Assembly (NCBI RefSeq): GCF_003481705.1
Contig: NZ_QULN01000002.1
Span: 62,001 to 126,000, forward strand
DNA length: 64,000 nt
Reading direction: 5' to 3'
From: Butyricicoccus sp. OM04-18BH
GTDB taxonomy: Bacteria; Bacillota; Clostridia; Oscillospirales; Butyricicoccaceae
The stretch's first letter is position 1. Every line of letters starts with the position of its first letter. Made by a program: the position numbers and the translations under genes. The notes under the pieces were generated by a model that saw only the letters and a program-made list of their open reading frames with translations, had not been told where the DNA came from and did no database searches. Positions 16,231 through 26,116 of this stretch are shown in pieces.

Positions 16231-19020
16231 TCAGCCGACAACCTTAGCGCAGCGTGCGCACAGAGCCGGATGAGCAGCATCCGAACCGACGGACTTCGCC
16301 TGCTTCCAGCAGCGCAGGCACTTCTCACCTGCTGCGCGGACGACAGAAATCGTCAGGCCCGGCAGTTCCTCACTTGCAAGGCCCTCGCCTTCGCCTGCAA
16401 CAACATCCATTTCAGAAACGATGCACAGGTCAGCCAGATCCTGGCCGCAGCCGTTCATGAATGCAGCAGTATCAGCATCCGTATAAACGGTTACATGAGC
16501 CTCAAGCGGCTTGCCGATCGTCTTAGCGTTGCGAGCACCTTCCAGTGCCTTGTTCACATCATCGCGGAACGCAATCAGCTTATTCCACTTTTCCGTCTCC
16601 GCCTCATCAAATGCAAACGCATCATCAGCCTGCGGCATCTCATTATATGCAACGTTGCGTACATCGTCCTCTGCTGCATGCGGCATAGCCTGCCAAATCT
16701 CATCTGCGGTGAAGCAGAGGATCGGAGAGAGCATGCGAACCAGAGCGCTCAGAATGCGATAAATCGTGGTCTGGGCAGCGCGGCGGCTTGCACCCGCCGT
16801 CTCGTCGCAGTACAGACGGTCCTTGATAACGTCGAGATAGAAGTTCGACATATCAACAACACAGAAGTTGTGAATTGCGTGGAAAACGGTGTGGAACTCG
16901 TAGCTGTCGTAACCCTCGCGTACCTTTGCGGTCAGTTCATTCAGCTTCATCAGCGCCCACTTGTCCAGATCGGTCAGGTCAGCATAAGCGACTGCATCGG
17001 TCTTGGGATCGAAATCAGCGAGATTGCCCAGAATATAGCGAGCCGTGTTGCGGATCTTCAGATAGTTCTGAGAGAGATGCTTGAGCATATCCTTGGAGAT
17101 ACGCATGTCCTGACGGTAGTCCGAAGAGGCGACCCACAGGCGCATAACATCAGCGCCGTACTGCTTGAGAATGTCCTCCGGGGCAATGCCGTTGCCGAGC
17201 GACTTGGACATCTTCTGGCGCTCCTCGTCAACGATCATGCCATGCGTAATGACCGTCTTATACGGCGCCTTGCCCTGCGTTGCGATAGAGGTCAGCATAG
17301 AGGACTGGAACCAGCCGCGATACTGGTCGTTGCCTTCCAGATATACGTCGACCGGAGTCTTTTGACCCTCACGGTTTTCAATGACCGCGCGCCAGGACGA
17401 ACCGGAGTCGAACCATACGTCCATGGTATCGGTTTCCTTGTCGAAATCGGCGCAGCCGCACTCGCACTTGATGCCTTCCGGCAGGATCTCAGCAGCGGAC
17501 ATATCGAACCATGCGTTGGAACCCTTCTCGCGGAACAGGTCAGCGACTGCCTTGATGGTCTGCTCGTTAACAAGCGGCTTGCCGCACTTCTTGCAGGTAA
17601 AAATCGGAATCGGAACACCCCAGACACGCTGGCGCGAAATGCACCAGTCCGAACGTTCGCGAATCATGGAAGTCATTCGTTCCTGACCCCAGCCCGGGAT
17701 CCACTTGATATCCTCGCAGGCCTTGACAGCGTCATCCTTGAGAGCGTCCACCGAGCAGAACCACTGCTCCGTGGTACGGAAGATAATCGGGTTCTTGCAG
17801 CGCCAGCAGTGCGGATAGCTGTGAACGATATCCTCGGTTGCGAGGAGTGCGCCGCAGTCATTGAGATCCTTGAGGATAACCTCATTGGAGTCCTCTACGA
17901 ACATGCCCTCATACTTGCCCGCTTCAGCCGTATGACGACCCTTGCCGTCAACCGGAACAATGATCGGAATTTTATATTTCTGGCAAACGATAAAGTCATC
18001 TGCACCAAAGCCCGGAGCGGTATGAACACAGCCGGTACCGGCATCGAGCGTTACATGCTCACCGACGATAACGAGCGACTCGCGGTCATACAGCGGATGC
18101 TTTGTCTTGATCATTTCCAGATCAGAGCCAAGGCAGGTTGCGAGGACTTCCCACGTGGAGATGCCTGCGGTCTTCATGACGGACGCGACAAGCTCCTTCG
18201 CCATGACATAAATCTCGCCGGACGGAACCTTAACGAAATCATACTCGAAGAACGGATTAAGGGAAATCGCCAGGTTGCCCGGAATCGTCCATGTCGTGGT
18301 CGTCCAGATGACGAAGTAAACGTTCTCCTTGCTGCCAAGCAGTTTTGTGATTACGCCCTTGTCATCGGTTACTGCGAACTTGACAAAAATGGACTTGCAC
18401 GGAATATCCTTATACTCGATCTCGGCCTCAGCCAAAGCAGTCTCATCATGCGGGCACCAGTAAACCGGCTTCTGACCCTTGTAGATGTAGCCCTTCTTTG
18501 CCATTTCGCCAAAGATCTCGATCTGAGCCGCTTCGTAATCGTGAGTCAGGGTCAGATACGGACGATCCCAGTCACCGATAACGCCCAGACGCTTGAACTG
18601 CTCGCGCTGCGTGTTAACGTGATCGTGAGCAAACTCTTCGCACTTGGAGCGGAACTCAGCAACGGAAACCTTGCTGCGGTCCATGCCGTATGCCTTGATT
18701 GCCTGACGCTCGATCGGCAGACCGTGCGTATCCCAGCCCGGAATATACGGCGCCTGATAACCCATCATATTACGCGAACGCAGAATAAAGTCCTTGAGGA
18801 TCTTATTGAGTGCGTGACCCATATGCAGGTTTCCGTTTGCATACGGAGGGCCGTCATGCAGAACGAAAAGCGGCTTGCCTTCGTTCTTCTTCATCAGCTC
18901 GTGATACAGATCTGCATGCTCCCAGTTTTCCAGGAAACCCGGCTCGCGCTTGGGAAGACCCGCACGCATCGGGAAATCTGTTTTTGGCAGATTGATTGTA
19001 TTGTTATAATCCTGCTGCAT
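16231..19020 (-). CDS. ileS: Isoleucyl-tRNA synthetase
   Basis: A 929-residue class I synthetase. The HIGH-type motif is HMGH (66-69, in GNLHMGHALNKIL), the KMSKS motif is KMSKSLGNG (about 600), and the CP1 editing domain with WTTTTWTIPGN lies between. The C-terminal zinc-binding Cys pairs are present (CLRCWK and CARC near the end), which places it in the bacterial (IleS1) class. It sits 54 nt downstream of divIVA, too close for a separate T-box, so it is probably read from an upstream promoter. Confidence 0.97.
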   Translation of the reverse strand: MQQDYNNTINLPKTDFPMRAGLPKREPGFLENWEHADLYHELMKKNEGKPLFVLHDGPPYANGNLHMGHALNKILKDFILRSRNMMGYQAPYIPGWDTHGLPIERQAIKAYGMDRSKVSVAEFRSKCEEFAHDHVNTQREQFKRLGVIGDWDRPYLTLTHDYEAAQIEIFGEMAKKGYIYKGQKPVYWCPHDETALAEAEIEYKDIPCKSIFVKFAVTDDKGVITKLLGSKENVYFVIWTTTTWTIPGNLAISLNPFFEYDFVKVPSGEIYVMAKELVASVMKTAGISTWEVLATCLGSDLEMIKTKHPLYDRESLVIVGEHVTLDAGTGCVHTAPGFGADDFIVCQKYKIPIIVPVDGKGRHTAEAGKYEGMFVEDSNEVILKDLNDCGALLATEDIVHSYPHCWRCKNPIIFRTTEQWFCSVDALKDDAVKACEDIKWIPGWGQERMTSMIRERSDWCISRQRVWGVPIPIFTCKKCGKPLVNEQTIKAVADLFREKGSNAWFDMSAAEILPEGIKCECGCADFDKETDTMDVWFDSGSSWRAVIENREGQKTPVDVYLEGNDQYRGWFQSSMLTSIATQGKAPYKTVITHGMIVDEERQKMSKSLGNGIAPEDILKQYGADVMRLWVASSDYRQDMRISKDMLKHLSQNYLKIRNTARYILGNLADFDPKTDAVAYADLTDLDKWALMKLNELTAKVREGYDSYEFHTVFHAIHNFCVVDMSNFYLDVIKDRLYCDETAGASRRAAQTTIYRILSALVRMLSPILCFTADEIWQAMPHAAEDDVRNVAYNEMPQADDAFAFDEAETEKWNKLIAFRDDVNKALEGARNAKTIGKPLEAHVTVYTDADTAAFMNGCGQDLADLCIVSEMDVVAGEGEGLASEELPGLTISVVRAAGEKCLRCWKQAKSVGSDAAHPALCARCAKVVG

Positions 19021-19073
19021 TGGCAGTATTCATTCCTTTCAGTTATGACTTGAAGCGGCTGTTGCAGCCGCTC

Positions 19074-19712
19074 TTATTTCGTTTTTTTCGGATCGTAGTC
19101 TGCGCCAAACTTCAGCTCACCGAAATCAAACTTGCGAGTGGAGTCCTCAGCCGGAGCATCCGCCTTGACAGCAGCTGCATTCTTTTCATCGGCCGCAGGC
19201 TTTGCGATTTTTGTGGTCTTGTCATCGACCTTTGCTTCCTGAGTCTGTGCAGGCTGCACCAGCTTCTCTGCCTTTGCAAGCTCGACAAGGGCCTTAGCCT
19301 GAGCCTGATATGCCGCCGAAACACGCGCAACAAACTCGACCGTACTCTTGCGGGCCGCCTCAAGCTTGCGTGCCTCAAGCTCGATTTCGCTTCTGGTATC
19401 CTGTACCTTGCTTTCGGTTTCGGTCTTTGCGGCGGCAATAATGTCTTCGGCTTCCTTCTTTGCCTTGTCGATCGTATCCTGTGCGATCGACTGAGCAGAC
19501 ATCAGGGTGCGGCGCATTCCGTCCTCAACACCGCGGTACTCCTCGATCTTGTCAACCAGAACCTTCATCTTTGCTTTCAGAGAAGCGTTTTCCTTCTGCA
19601 TGGCAGCGAACTCCTCTGCGACGCGCTCGAGAAAGGTATCGACCGATTTCATATCGTATCCGCCGAAAACAGCCTTTTCAAAGCCGATCTCTTGAATTTC
19701 CTGCACCGTCAT
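19074..19712 (-). CDS. divIVA: DivIVA-domain cell-division/polarity protein
   Basis: 212 residues from the ATG at 19712, which follows ggaggaaagact. The N-terminal membrane-targeting motif FEKAVFGGYDMKSVDTFLERV (about 11-31 in pieces) is diagnostic for DivIVA, followed by a long coiled coil (about 35-150) rich in Ala, Lys and Glu. The C-terminal tail is low-complexity and acidic, ending FDFGELKFGADYDPKK. It probably recruits division or polar proteins at curved membrane. Its neighbours are yggT, sepF and ileS as in other Firmicutes. Confidence 0.92.
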   Translation of the reverse strand: MTVQEIQEIGFEKAVFGGYDMKSVDTFLERVAEEFAAMQKENASLKAKMKVLVDKIEEYRGVEDGMRRTLMSAQSIAQDTIDKAKKEAEDIIAAAKTETESKVQDTRSEIELEARKLEAARKSTVEFVARVSAAYQAQAKALVELAKAEKLVQPAQTQEAKVDDKTTKIAKPAADEKNAAAVKADAPAEDSTRKFDFGELKFGADYDPKKTK

Positions 19713-19804
19713 AGTCTTTCCTCCGTAAAAATGTTTGTTTTGCCCGATGCACGGGAAAATGGCCGGGCATTGCCCGACCACCCGCATGTTTCTTTTTGCA
19801 GGCA

Positions 19805-20071
19805 TCACAGCATATAAACAACCTGTTCCAGAACAATGATCGTGAAAAATGCCAGCATGAACGGGATGTCAAGCGGACATCTCCTGAAAGCGTCAATCCG
19901 GCTCACAAGACTCCGAAACGGCTGAATCAGCGGTTCGGTAAGCATACAAAGAAACTCATACAGTCTGGAGCCGCCGGCCTGAGAGAACCAGCTGAGTATC
20001 GCTCTGGCAAAGAGCAGAAACTCAAGAATGCGCAGCAGATTGCCGACAATATATGAAGCTATCATGTTCAC
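19805..20071 (-). CDS. YggT-family membrane protein
   Basis: An 88-residue two-helix membrane protein. The family pattern ILEFLLFARAILSWFSQ in helix 1, the loop EPLIQPFRSLV, and helix 2 (FMLAFFTIIVLEQVV) are present. YggT proteins lie between sepF and divIVA in Firmicutes division clusters and their role is not defined. The gene lies 12 nt downstream of sepF. Confidence 0.88.
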   Translation of the reverse strand: MNMIASYIVGNLLRILEFLLFARAILSWFSQAGGSRLYEFLCMLTEPLIQPFRSLVSRIDAFRRCPLDIPFMLAFFTIIVLEQVVYML

Positions 20072-20082
20072 AGCAGCAGCCC

Positions 20083-20595
20083 TTAGAAATACATACCGCT
20101 GCTCTCAAGCTCATCGATCAAATCGCCCATAATGTCCACATTGTAGGGCGTGATGATATATGTGCTGTTTGCAACCTTTTTGATCTTGCCTTCATTCGCA
20201 TATGCAACACCGCTCAGAAAATCCACCAGACGACGCGCGATATCCTTGTTTGTCTGCTCCAGATTGAGGACCACCGTGCGCTTGTCCTTCAGATGATCTG
20301 CAATTTCAGCCGCCTGTTCAAAGCGATCAGGCTTGACAAGAACCACTGCAAGCTTGCTGGTCGTGTTGATGCTGACGACCTTATTATCCCGCAGGCTCTC
20401 ATGGCGCGGCTGCGAAACAGTGTTCTCCACAGTGGCACTGCTATACGAGTGATCGTACGAACGGTTTTCGTACGATGAAGGCACACTATTTATTGCAGGT
20501 TCTTCGCTGCGCGGCTGCCGGGACATCTCCTCATCGTAATCGTCCTCAGCATCCCCGCCCTTGACCCAATCAAGAAAGCTTTTGATCGAACCCAT
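20083..20595 (-). CDS. sepF: Cell division protein SepF
   Basis: 170 residues. The N-terminal amphipathic membrane anchor (MGSIKSFLDWVKGG) is followed by an acidic linker and then the C-terminal SepF core (KLAVVLVKPDRFEQAAEIAD, KRTVVLNLEQTNKDIARRL, VDFLSGVAYANEG, KKVANSTYIITP). SepF polymerises on the membrane and binds the FtsZ C-terminal tail. It lies 20 nt downstream of yggS. Confidence 0.95.
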   Translation of the reverse strand: MGSIKSFLDWVKGGDAEDDYDEEMSRQPRSEEPAINSVPSSYENRSYDHSYSSATVENTVSQPRHESLRDNKVVSINTTSKLAVVLVKPDRFEQAAEIADHLKDKRTVVLNLEQTNKDIARRLVDFLSGVAYANEGKIKKVANSTYIITPYNVDIMGDLIDELESSGMYF

Positions 20596-20614
20596 GTAAG
20601 TTCCTCCTTATATT

Positions 20615-21340
20615 TTAAGGCGAAACGATCTGATAAGGCCGTGCGCCAAAGATCGCCGTGCCGATGCGAACCATGTTTGCACCGCACGCAATCGCCGTTT
20701 CAAAATCATTTGTCATTCCCATCGACAAATAATCCATATCTACATTATCGTATTTTTTTGTCAAAATGTCAACAAATACTTGTCGCATTTCATTGAAATA
20801 GCGCAAGTTTTTCGTTTCTGCATCGGCTACCGGCGGAATTGCCATCAATCCGCGTATATGAAGCGACGGTTTTGCGCGCAAAGTGTCGATTGCATCCAGC
20901 AGTTCGTCCGGGTCAATGCCGCTCTTGGCCTGCTCTCTGCCAATGTTGACCTCGAGCAGAATATCCTGGCGGATGCCATGCTTTGCGGCCTCTTTTGCGA
21001 TCGCTTCGCCAAGATGAACCGAACCGACCGACTGGATCAGAGAGACCTTGCCGACCAGAAACTTCACCTTATTGGTCTGGAGCGTGCCGATAAACTGCAG
21101 ATCCGCTCCTTCATAAGCGTTCTGTTCATACTTTTCAAGCAGCTCCTGCACACGGTTTTCACCGCACACCTCGATGCCTGCGCGAATCGCTTCCTGGACG
21201 CGCTCCGCATCATTCATCTTGCTCGCGGCAACCAGTATGATGTCTTCCGGCTTTTTTCCTGCTTTTTCCGCTGCACGCGCTACCCGTTCCTTTACCTGAG
21301 CGATGCGTTCATGCAGCTCATTTCTTTCTTGTTCTGTCAT
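20615..21340 (-). CDS. YggS-family pyridoxal phosphate homeostasis protein
   Basis: A 241-residue PLP-binding alanine-racemase-fold protein. The PLP Lys lies in [18 protein letters not shown] (about 34-51) and the phosphate-binding end has [21 protein letters not shown]. It also has the family's ENRVQEL and FIGTLQTNK motifs. Members buffer PLP rather than catalyse a known reaction. The gene overlaps the HlyD-like gene by ATGA (21337-21340). Confidence 0.94.
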   Translation of the reverse strand: MTEQERNELHERIAQVKERVARAAEKAGKKPEDIILVAASKMNDAERVQEAIRAGIEVCGENRVQELLEKYEQNAYEGADLQFIGTLQTNKVKFLVGKVSLIQSVGSVHLGEAIAKEAAKHGIRQDILLEVNIGREQAKSGIDPDELLDAIDTLRAKPSLHIRGLMAIPPVADAETKNLRYFNEMRQVFVDILTKKYDNVDMDYLSMGMTNDFETAIACGANMVRIGTAIFGARPYQIVSP

Positions 21341-22617
21341 GTTTTCACCACCGTATTATCCTTTAGATCTGTTCCTCGGACAATGACCTGATCCTGTTCG
21401 ACCAACATATCCGAATCGGTTGCACTCTGCTCGACGATATAGCTGTCATCGGTCTCATACAACTTGTTGATCACCTTGAATTTGCGTACCGAGCCGCTGA
21501 GAATGAACACACCCGTGTCCTTATGCTTCTCACCATTGCTGTCCGTCCATTCCTCCACGCGCAGTGCGCTCTTGGGAACGCTCAGGCCGGTGTACGATGC
21601 AATGATGATTTCGACCGGCTGCTGACGCATGGAAACCATCCCGCTGTTGAAATCAGTGCCTTCCAGCACGAGTAAAGCTGTATCATCATCATGCTCCCAG
21701 TTAACCGCATACACGGTTACCGGGCTCGTGAGAGATGCCTGAGTAAAATTGACCTTAAGCTCCTGACCGATCTGCAGCCGTTCCGCCTGTTTCGCCGGAA
21801 TTTCGCAGGCCAGATACCAGCTGAAGCCCTGTACCATCTTGCCGAGCGTTGAGCTGCTGTGACGTGTTTCGGGTGCCTTGGATGTCAGTTCGCGAAAGCG
21901 CGCAACCGTCAGGCCCGAAAGCGATGCCGGCTTGAGCGTGTCTTCAAAGCCATCTACGATCTCGGAAAAATATCCGGAGCAGGGCGCCTTTAATTCAGCG
22001 GTTCGACCGGACAGACTCTGCTGCAGGCTGTCGCGCTGCGCGCTCAGAGAATCCCGCTCCGCACGGATAGAGGCGGAGTCCAGCTGATCCGCAGCGCGGC
22101 GCAGAGAAAGCGTTCGCAGGGATGCAGACGAAGAAGTAAGCACGCTGCCCGAGCCTTCCTTGGTCTCGGCGGCAAGATTCTGAATCGCCAGCGTAATCTG
22201 CTGATCGATCTTCGCTGTGTCCGAACTGTCGTTTGCGGTCTGAAGCGCAGTATCGAGCTGACTGATCCGGTCATCGAGCGGATCCAGCTGCCGGCTGAGC
22301 TCCAGCGCTTCATCATCACCGTACACAACCGCAAGCGGCGCATTTTTCTGCACACGCTCACCGCTGTATACGATATGCTTGACGGACTCACCGCCGCCCT
22401 TGATCGTGATTTCATCGCGAACGAACCATCCGTCCGCAGTGAAGCTGTCATTCACCGTGACGCGCATAGCCGGTGTCGTTTCCGGCGCTGCCGAAAAAAT
22501 ACCAAAAAAGCTGCGTCCGATATACAGCAGCACGACTGCAGCAATCATCATAAAAACCAGATGGCTGCGGTCACGTTTCTGCTGCCGTGCCGGTTTTGTT
22601 TTTTGTTTTTGTTCCAT
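21337..22617 (-). CDS. HlyD-like membrane-fusion family protein of the sepF cluster
   Basis: A 426-residue protein with one N-terminal membrane helix (about 20-38) after a basic RQQKRDRSH segment, then a large extracytoplasmic part. The half-lipoyl piece VKHIVYSGERVQKNAPLAVVY and the coiled coil with LSAQRDSLQQSL are typical of HlyD-type adaptors, and LKAPCSGYFSEIVDG looks like the second lipoyl half. No transporter gene accompanies it. A similar gene often sits between hfq/miaA and yggS/sepF in Clostridia, suggesting an envelope or division role, but this is inference. Confidence 0.75.
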   Translation of the reverse strand: MEQKQKTKPARQQKRDRSHLVFMMIAAVVLLYIGRSFFGIFSAAPETTPAMRVTVNDSFTADGWFVRDEITIKGGGESVKHIVYSGERVQKNAPLAVVYGDDEALELSRQLDPLDDRISQLDTALQTANDSSDTAKIDQQITLAIQNLAAETKEGSGSVLTSSSASLRTLSLRRAADQLDSASIRAERDSLSAQRDSLQQSLSGRTAELKAPCSGYFSEIVDGFEDTLKPASLSGLTVARFRELTSKAPETRHSSSTLGKMVQGFSWYLACEIPAKQAERLQIGQELKVNFTQASLTSPVTVYAVNWEHDDDTALLVLEGTDFNSGMVSMRQQPVEIIIASYTGLSVPKSALRVEEWTDSNGEKHKDTGVFILSGSVRKFKVINKLYETDDSYIVEQSATDSDMLVEQDQVIVRGTDLKDNTVVKT

Positions 22618-22635
22618 GAAGTGCCTCGTAAGTAA

Positions 22636-22881
22636 TCAACTGTCCGCACGCTCCTCTCTCGCTCCGTACAGATCCACCGGATGCTGCGGAATGATCGTGG
22701 AAATTGCATGCTTGTAGATCATCTGCTGTTTCCCTTCGCTTTCCAGAATAACGACAAAGTTATCAAATCCGCGGATAATTCCCCGCATCTGAAAGCCGTT
22801 CATCAGAAAAAACGTTGTATTCTGACTCTGCTGACGCAGAGCAGCAAGCATTCTGTCCTGCAGATTGATTTCGTTTCGCAC
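22636..22881 (-). CDS. hfq: RNA chaperone Hfq
   Basis: 81 residues from the GTG at 22881, chosen because it follows ggaggtattatt; a longer ATG reading frame upstream would add unrelated residues. The Sm1 motif region includes TTFFLMNGFQMRGIIRGFDNFVVIL, here seen in parts, and the Sm2 motif is IYKHAIST. It forms a hexameric ring that pairs small RNAs with mRNAs. It directly follows miaA, as is common. Confidence 0.96.
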   Translation of the reverse strand: MRNEINLQDRMLAALRQQSQNTTFFLMNGFQMRGIIRGFDNFVVILESEGKQQMIYKHAISTIIPQHPVDLYGAREERADS

Positions 22882-22915
22882 AATAATACCTCCGTTGCTG
22901 TTGCAGTTTATGGTA

Positions 22916-23857
22916 TCATTGTACACCGTGTTTTTGCAGATATTCTGTCGAATGCTGTAGGACATCTGCAAACTCTTCACTCTTATTATAATATATCCAG
23001 TGGATGCTGTCATCCCTTTTCAGCCAGGTAAGCTGCCTTTTTGCATAATTTCTGCTTCGGCGTTTTAACAGCTCGATACAGCTCTCGAGGGTTTCGCTGC
23101 CCTCCAGATAGCCAAGGAGCTCCTTGTAGCCGATCGCCTGCGCCGCCGTTCCCGCAAGAAGTCCATTTTCCCAAAGATATCTGGTCTCATCGATCAGCCC
23201 GTCACGAATCATGTCGTCAACCCGGCTGTCGATTCGATGATAAAGCGTCTGCCGGTCTTTCGGACACAGCCCGAGCTTGATTGCCTGATATTTCGGCTCC
23301 GGACGCTTGTGCAGGCGGTTCATTTCTCCGATTGTCATGCCTGTCTGCTCGTATACCTCGAGCGCACGGATAACACGCTTCAGATTATTCGGATGCAGCC
23401 GTTCTGCGCTTTCCGGGTCGACCCCTGCAAGGCAGGCGTGCACTGCTTCGTTCCCCTGCTCACGAGCCATGATTTCGTATTTTTTTCGAACAGAGAGATC
23501 GGTCTCGTCGCCCGAAAAGGTGCTGCACTCGATCAGCGCGTCCATATAAAGTCCCGTGCCGCCGACGACGACGGGTATCATGCTACGTGAAAGAATATCC
23601 TGAGCAGCCGCATCTGCGAGTTCGACATACCGTGCTACCGAAAATGCCTCTCCCGGTTCGCACACATCAAATAGATGGTGTCGGATGCCCTGCCTTTCTT
23701 CAATGGTCGGCTTTGCCGTTCCGATGTCCATATATCTGTACAGCTGCATGGAATCAGCCGAAATGATCTCAGTATGCAGTTTTTTCGCGAGTGCAACAGA
23801 AAGCGCAGTTTTGCCGCTTGCGGTCGGTCCGCAGATGCAGACCAGTCGATTATCCAT
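22916..23857 (-). CDS. miaA: tRNA dimethylallyltransferase
   Basis: 313 residues from ATG 23857 (aaggagctgacttcATG); a longer frame to 23911 has no better site. The P-loop GPTASGKT (10-17), the DSMQLYRYMDIGTAKP region and the WLKRDDSIHW end are diagnostic. It adds dimethylallyl to A37 of tRNAs reading UNN codons, which MiaB (also in this window) then methylthiolates. It lies downstream of mutL. Confidence 0.96.
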   Translation of the reverse strand: MDNRLVCICGPTASGKTALSVALAKKLHTEIISADSMQLYRYMDIGTAKPTIEERQGIRHHLFDVCEPGEAFSVARYVELADAAAQDILSRSMIPVVVGGTGLYMDALIECSTFSGDETDLSVRKKYEIMAREQGNEAVHACLAGVDPESAERLHPNNLKRVIRALEVYEQTGMTIGEMNRLHKRPEPKYQAIKLGLCPKDRQTLYHRIDSRVDDMIRDGLIDETRYLWENGLLAGTAAQAIGYKELLGYLEGSETLESCIELLKRRSRNYAKRQLTWLKRDDSIHWIYYNKSEEFADVLQHSTEYLQKHGVQ

Positions 23858-23873
23858 GAAGTCAGCTCCTTGC

Positions 23874-25919
23874 CTACTGGTTAACACGTTTGAACATTTT
23901 ATCCAGTTCATATTTTGTCAGACGAACAGTCGTCGGCCTGCCATGCGGGCAGGATCGCACGTTATCGTCCGAAAGCACACGGTCACACAGACTTTGCAGC
24001 TCCAGCATCGTTGTTGCTCTGCCTGCTTTGATCGCCGCCTTGCATGCAACCGTATGAATGAGGTCATCCAGGCGGTCCGGTACTGTTGTGCGGCTGTTCA
24101 TTGCTTTCTCGGCCAGCTCGCTGATAACGCTCTGGACGTCGCCGCTGTCCAGATACGCCGGTACGCTGCGTACAGCAAAGCTGTTCTCGCCAAACGGGTC
24201 GATAGAAAATCCGGCTTTGCGAATATCCTCCAGCTGCGCCTGTACTGCTGCCGCCTCCTCGCCGGTCAGTTCGACCACGACCGGCGTCAAAAGCTGCTGC
24301 TGCGGCATTTCTGTCTCAGCACGGAGCTTATTGAACAGAATTCGCTCGTGAGCCGCATGTTTGTCGATGAGCAGCAGACCGTCTTCATCCTCCGCTATGA
24401 TGTAGGTGCGGAAGCACTCGCCGATGACGCGCGCGCCGTGATCAATCGGCTCATATACCGGCTCCTCCTCCACAGTTTTTTGCGGATTCGTCTGCGACTG
24501 CGGAATATTGACCAGATTAGCCTCGGATGCCGTATCGTTTGCATGTTCCGCTGCTTCTTCATCCGCCTGTGGACGTTCGGCAGGGAAAGCTGCAATATCA
24601 GCCTCCGATTCGACCTTTTCCTGCGTATTCTTCAGCTCACTCGGTAGCTGTACACGGCCGACTGCGCGTGTCGGATCGGGTTTAAAGTTCCCGAGCGGCG
24701 GCGCAGACATATAGACCGGACGTACAGTACGCGGCGGTACGGATACCAGAAAATCCTCCAGCTCCGCCTCCTCCTCTTTCGAGACCGGCTGTGTCTGAAC
24801 CGGCTGCGCAAACGAGCGTGCAGTCGGTGCCGGTTCGGAACGCGGCACAGCAAAGCGCTGCTGTTCCTGCGTGAGATTGTCCTCGCGGGGAGTATGTTTT
24901 TCCTTGTGCTCAAGCTGCGGCGTATTATCGTTCGCTGCAAGTGCGTTCTTGCAGGCAATGTAGACCGCCTCGAACACCGGTTTTTCCTGTGAAAACTTGA
25001 CTTCCGTCTTTGCCGGATGCACATTGACATCAACTGCCGACAGCGGAAGCTCCAGAAAAATTGCGCCGGACGGGTATTTTCCCGTAATGATGGCATTTCG
25101 ATACGCCTCTTCAAGCGCCGCCTGCATGAGCCGGCTTTTGACATAGCGTCCGTTGACGAAAAAATGCTGCATGGAACGATTGGCACGTCCTGCGTGCGGC
25201 TTTACAATATAGCCGTGGACAGTCAGTCCATTATGCTCGTTTTCCGGAACCTCGATCATATTTGCCGTCATTTCTTTTCCGAACACCGCGAATACCGGCG
25301 TAATCAGCTTCCCCTTGCCGTCCGTTGAAAAGACCTGCTTTCCGTCGCGGATCAGGGTGAAAGCAATTTCAGGGTGCGACAGTGCAGCGTGCTGCACAAC
25401 GCCAAGCACATATCCGGCTTCTGTAAAATCTTTCTTCAAAAACTTCATGCGTGCAGGGGTGTTATAGAAGAGATCTCGAACAACAATCGTCGTACCCTCC
25501 GGGCAGCCGGCCTCCTCGTTTACCTGTATCTCTCCGGCTTCCAAATGCAGATGAACGCCTGCGATTGCTTCCTTCCGGCGCGTAAACAGATCGATTCGTG
25601 TGACGGACGAGATCGCTGCAAGAGCTTCACCGCGAAAGCCAAGCGTGCCGATCGCAGCAAGATCCTCTTCACTTCTAAGCTTGCTGGTCGCGTGACGGCG
25701 GAATGCGACAGGTGCATCTTCCGGCGCCATGCCGCAGCCGTTGTCTGCGATACGAAGATAGGTAATGCCGCCGTTTTCAATTTCAACTGTAATGCGGTTT
25801 GAGCCGGCGTCGATCGCATTCTCGACCAGCTCCTTTGCAACCGAAGCCGGGCGCTCCACTACCTCGCCTGCCGCAATCAGATCGGCAAGGTGCGAGGATA
25901 GCTCTTTAATAATTGCCAT
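23874..25919 (-). CDS. mutL: DNA mismatch repair protein MutL
   Basis: 681 residues. The GHKL ATPase domain has ENAIDAGSNRI, DNGCGM and RHATSKL. A Pro/Glu-rich linker spans about 330-480, and the C-terminal domain carries CPHGRPT and ACKAAIKAG. The metal-dependent nicking motif of endonuclease-type MutL, usually DQHA(X2)E(X4)E, reads DKHAAHERILFN here (about 517-528): Gln is Lys and the last Glu is Asn. Nicking activity may still exist, but this needs comparison with relatives. The gene lies between mutS and miaA. Confidence 0.95.
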   Translation of the reverse strand: MAIIKELSSHLADLIAAGEVVERPASVAKELVENAIDAGSNRITVEIENGGITYLRIADNGCGMAPEDAPVAFRRHATSKLRSEEDLAAIGTLGFRGEALAAISSVTRIDLFTRRKEAIAGVHLHLEAGEIQVNEEAGCPEGTTIVVRDLFYNTPARMKFLKKDFTEAGYVLGVVQHAALSHPEIAFTLIRDGKQVFSTDGKGKLITPVFAVFGKEMTANMIEVPENEHNGLTVHGYIVKPHAGRANRSMQHFFVNGRYVKSRLMQAALEEAYRNAIITGKYPSGAIFLELPLSAVDVNVHPAKTEVKFSQEKPVFEAVYIACKNALAANDNTPQLEHKEKHTPREDNLTQEQQRFAVPRSEPAPTARSFAQPVQTQPVSKEEEAELEDFLVSVPPRTVRPVYMSAPPLGNFKPDPTRAVGRVQLPSELKNTQEKVESEADIAAFPAERPQADEEAAEHANDTASEANLVNIPQSQTNPQKTVEEEPVYEPIDHGARVIGECFRTYIIAEDEDGLLLIDKHAAHERILFNKLRAETEMPQQQLLTPVVVELTGEEAAAVQAQLEDIRKAGFSIDPFGENSFAVRSVPAYLDSGDVQSVISELAEKAMNSRTTVPDRLDDLIHTVACKAAIKAGRATTMLELQSLCDRVLSDDNVRSCPHGRPTTVRLTKYELDKMFKRVNQ

Positions 25920-26116
25920 TATAATTTCCTTTCCGGAAAAATTTCAAATGCGGTCAAAGCAATAGCGCTTCATGTAACAGAAGCGATTTGCGAACAGATT
26001 CTGTGTGCTGGTGAGAAGCTTTTACAGTCATGCTTGATGCCTTGCTGTGAAATCACAGCAAGAGCAGGATGCAAAACCTCCGCAAAGCACCGCAGTCTGC
26101 ATTATGCGGAATCGCT

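Noticed and set aside
16129..19053. A 974-codon open frame on the plus strand opposite ileS
   Set aside because: It is the antisense shadow of ileS, has no ribosome binding site or recognisable domain, and its codon pattern is that of a complementary strand.
26041..26062. Perfect hairpin cttgctgtga/tcacagcaag after mutS as a terminator
   Set aside because: It has only a 2-nt loop (in practice a 9-bp stem) and no T-run in the leftward direction, so termination is not supported. It may still be a processing or pausing site.
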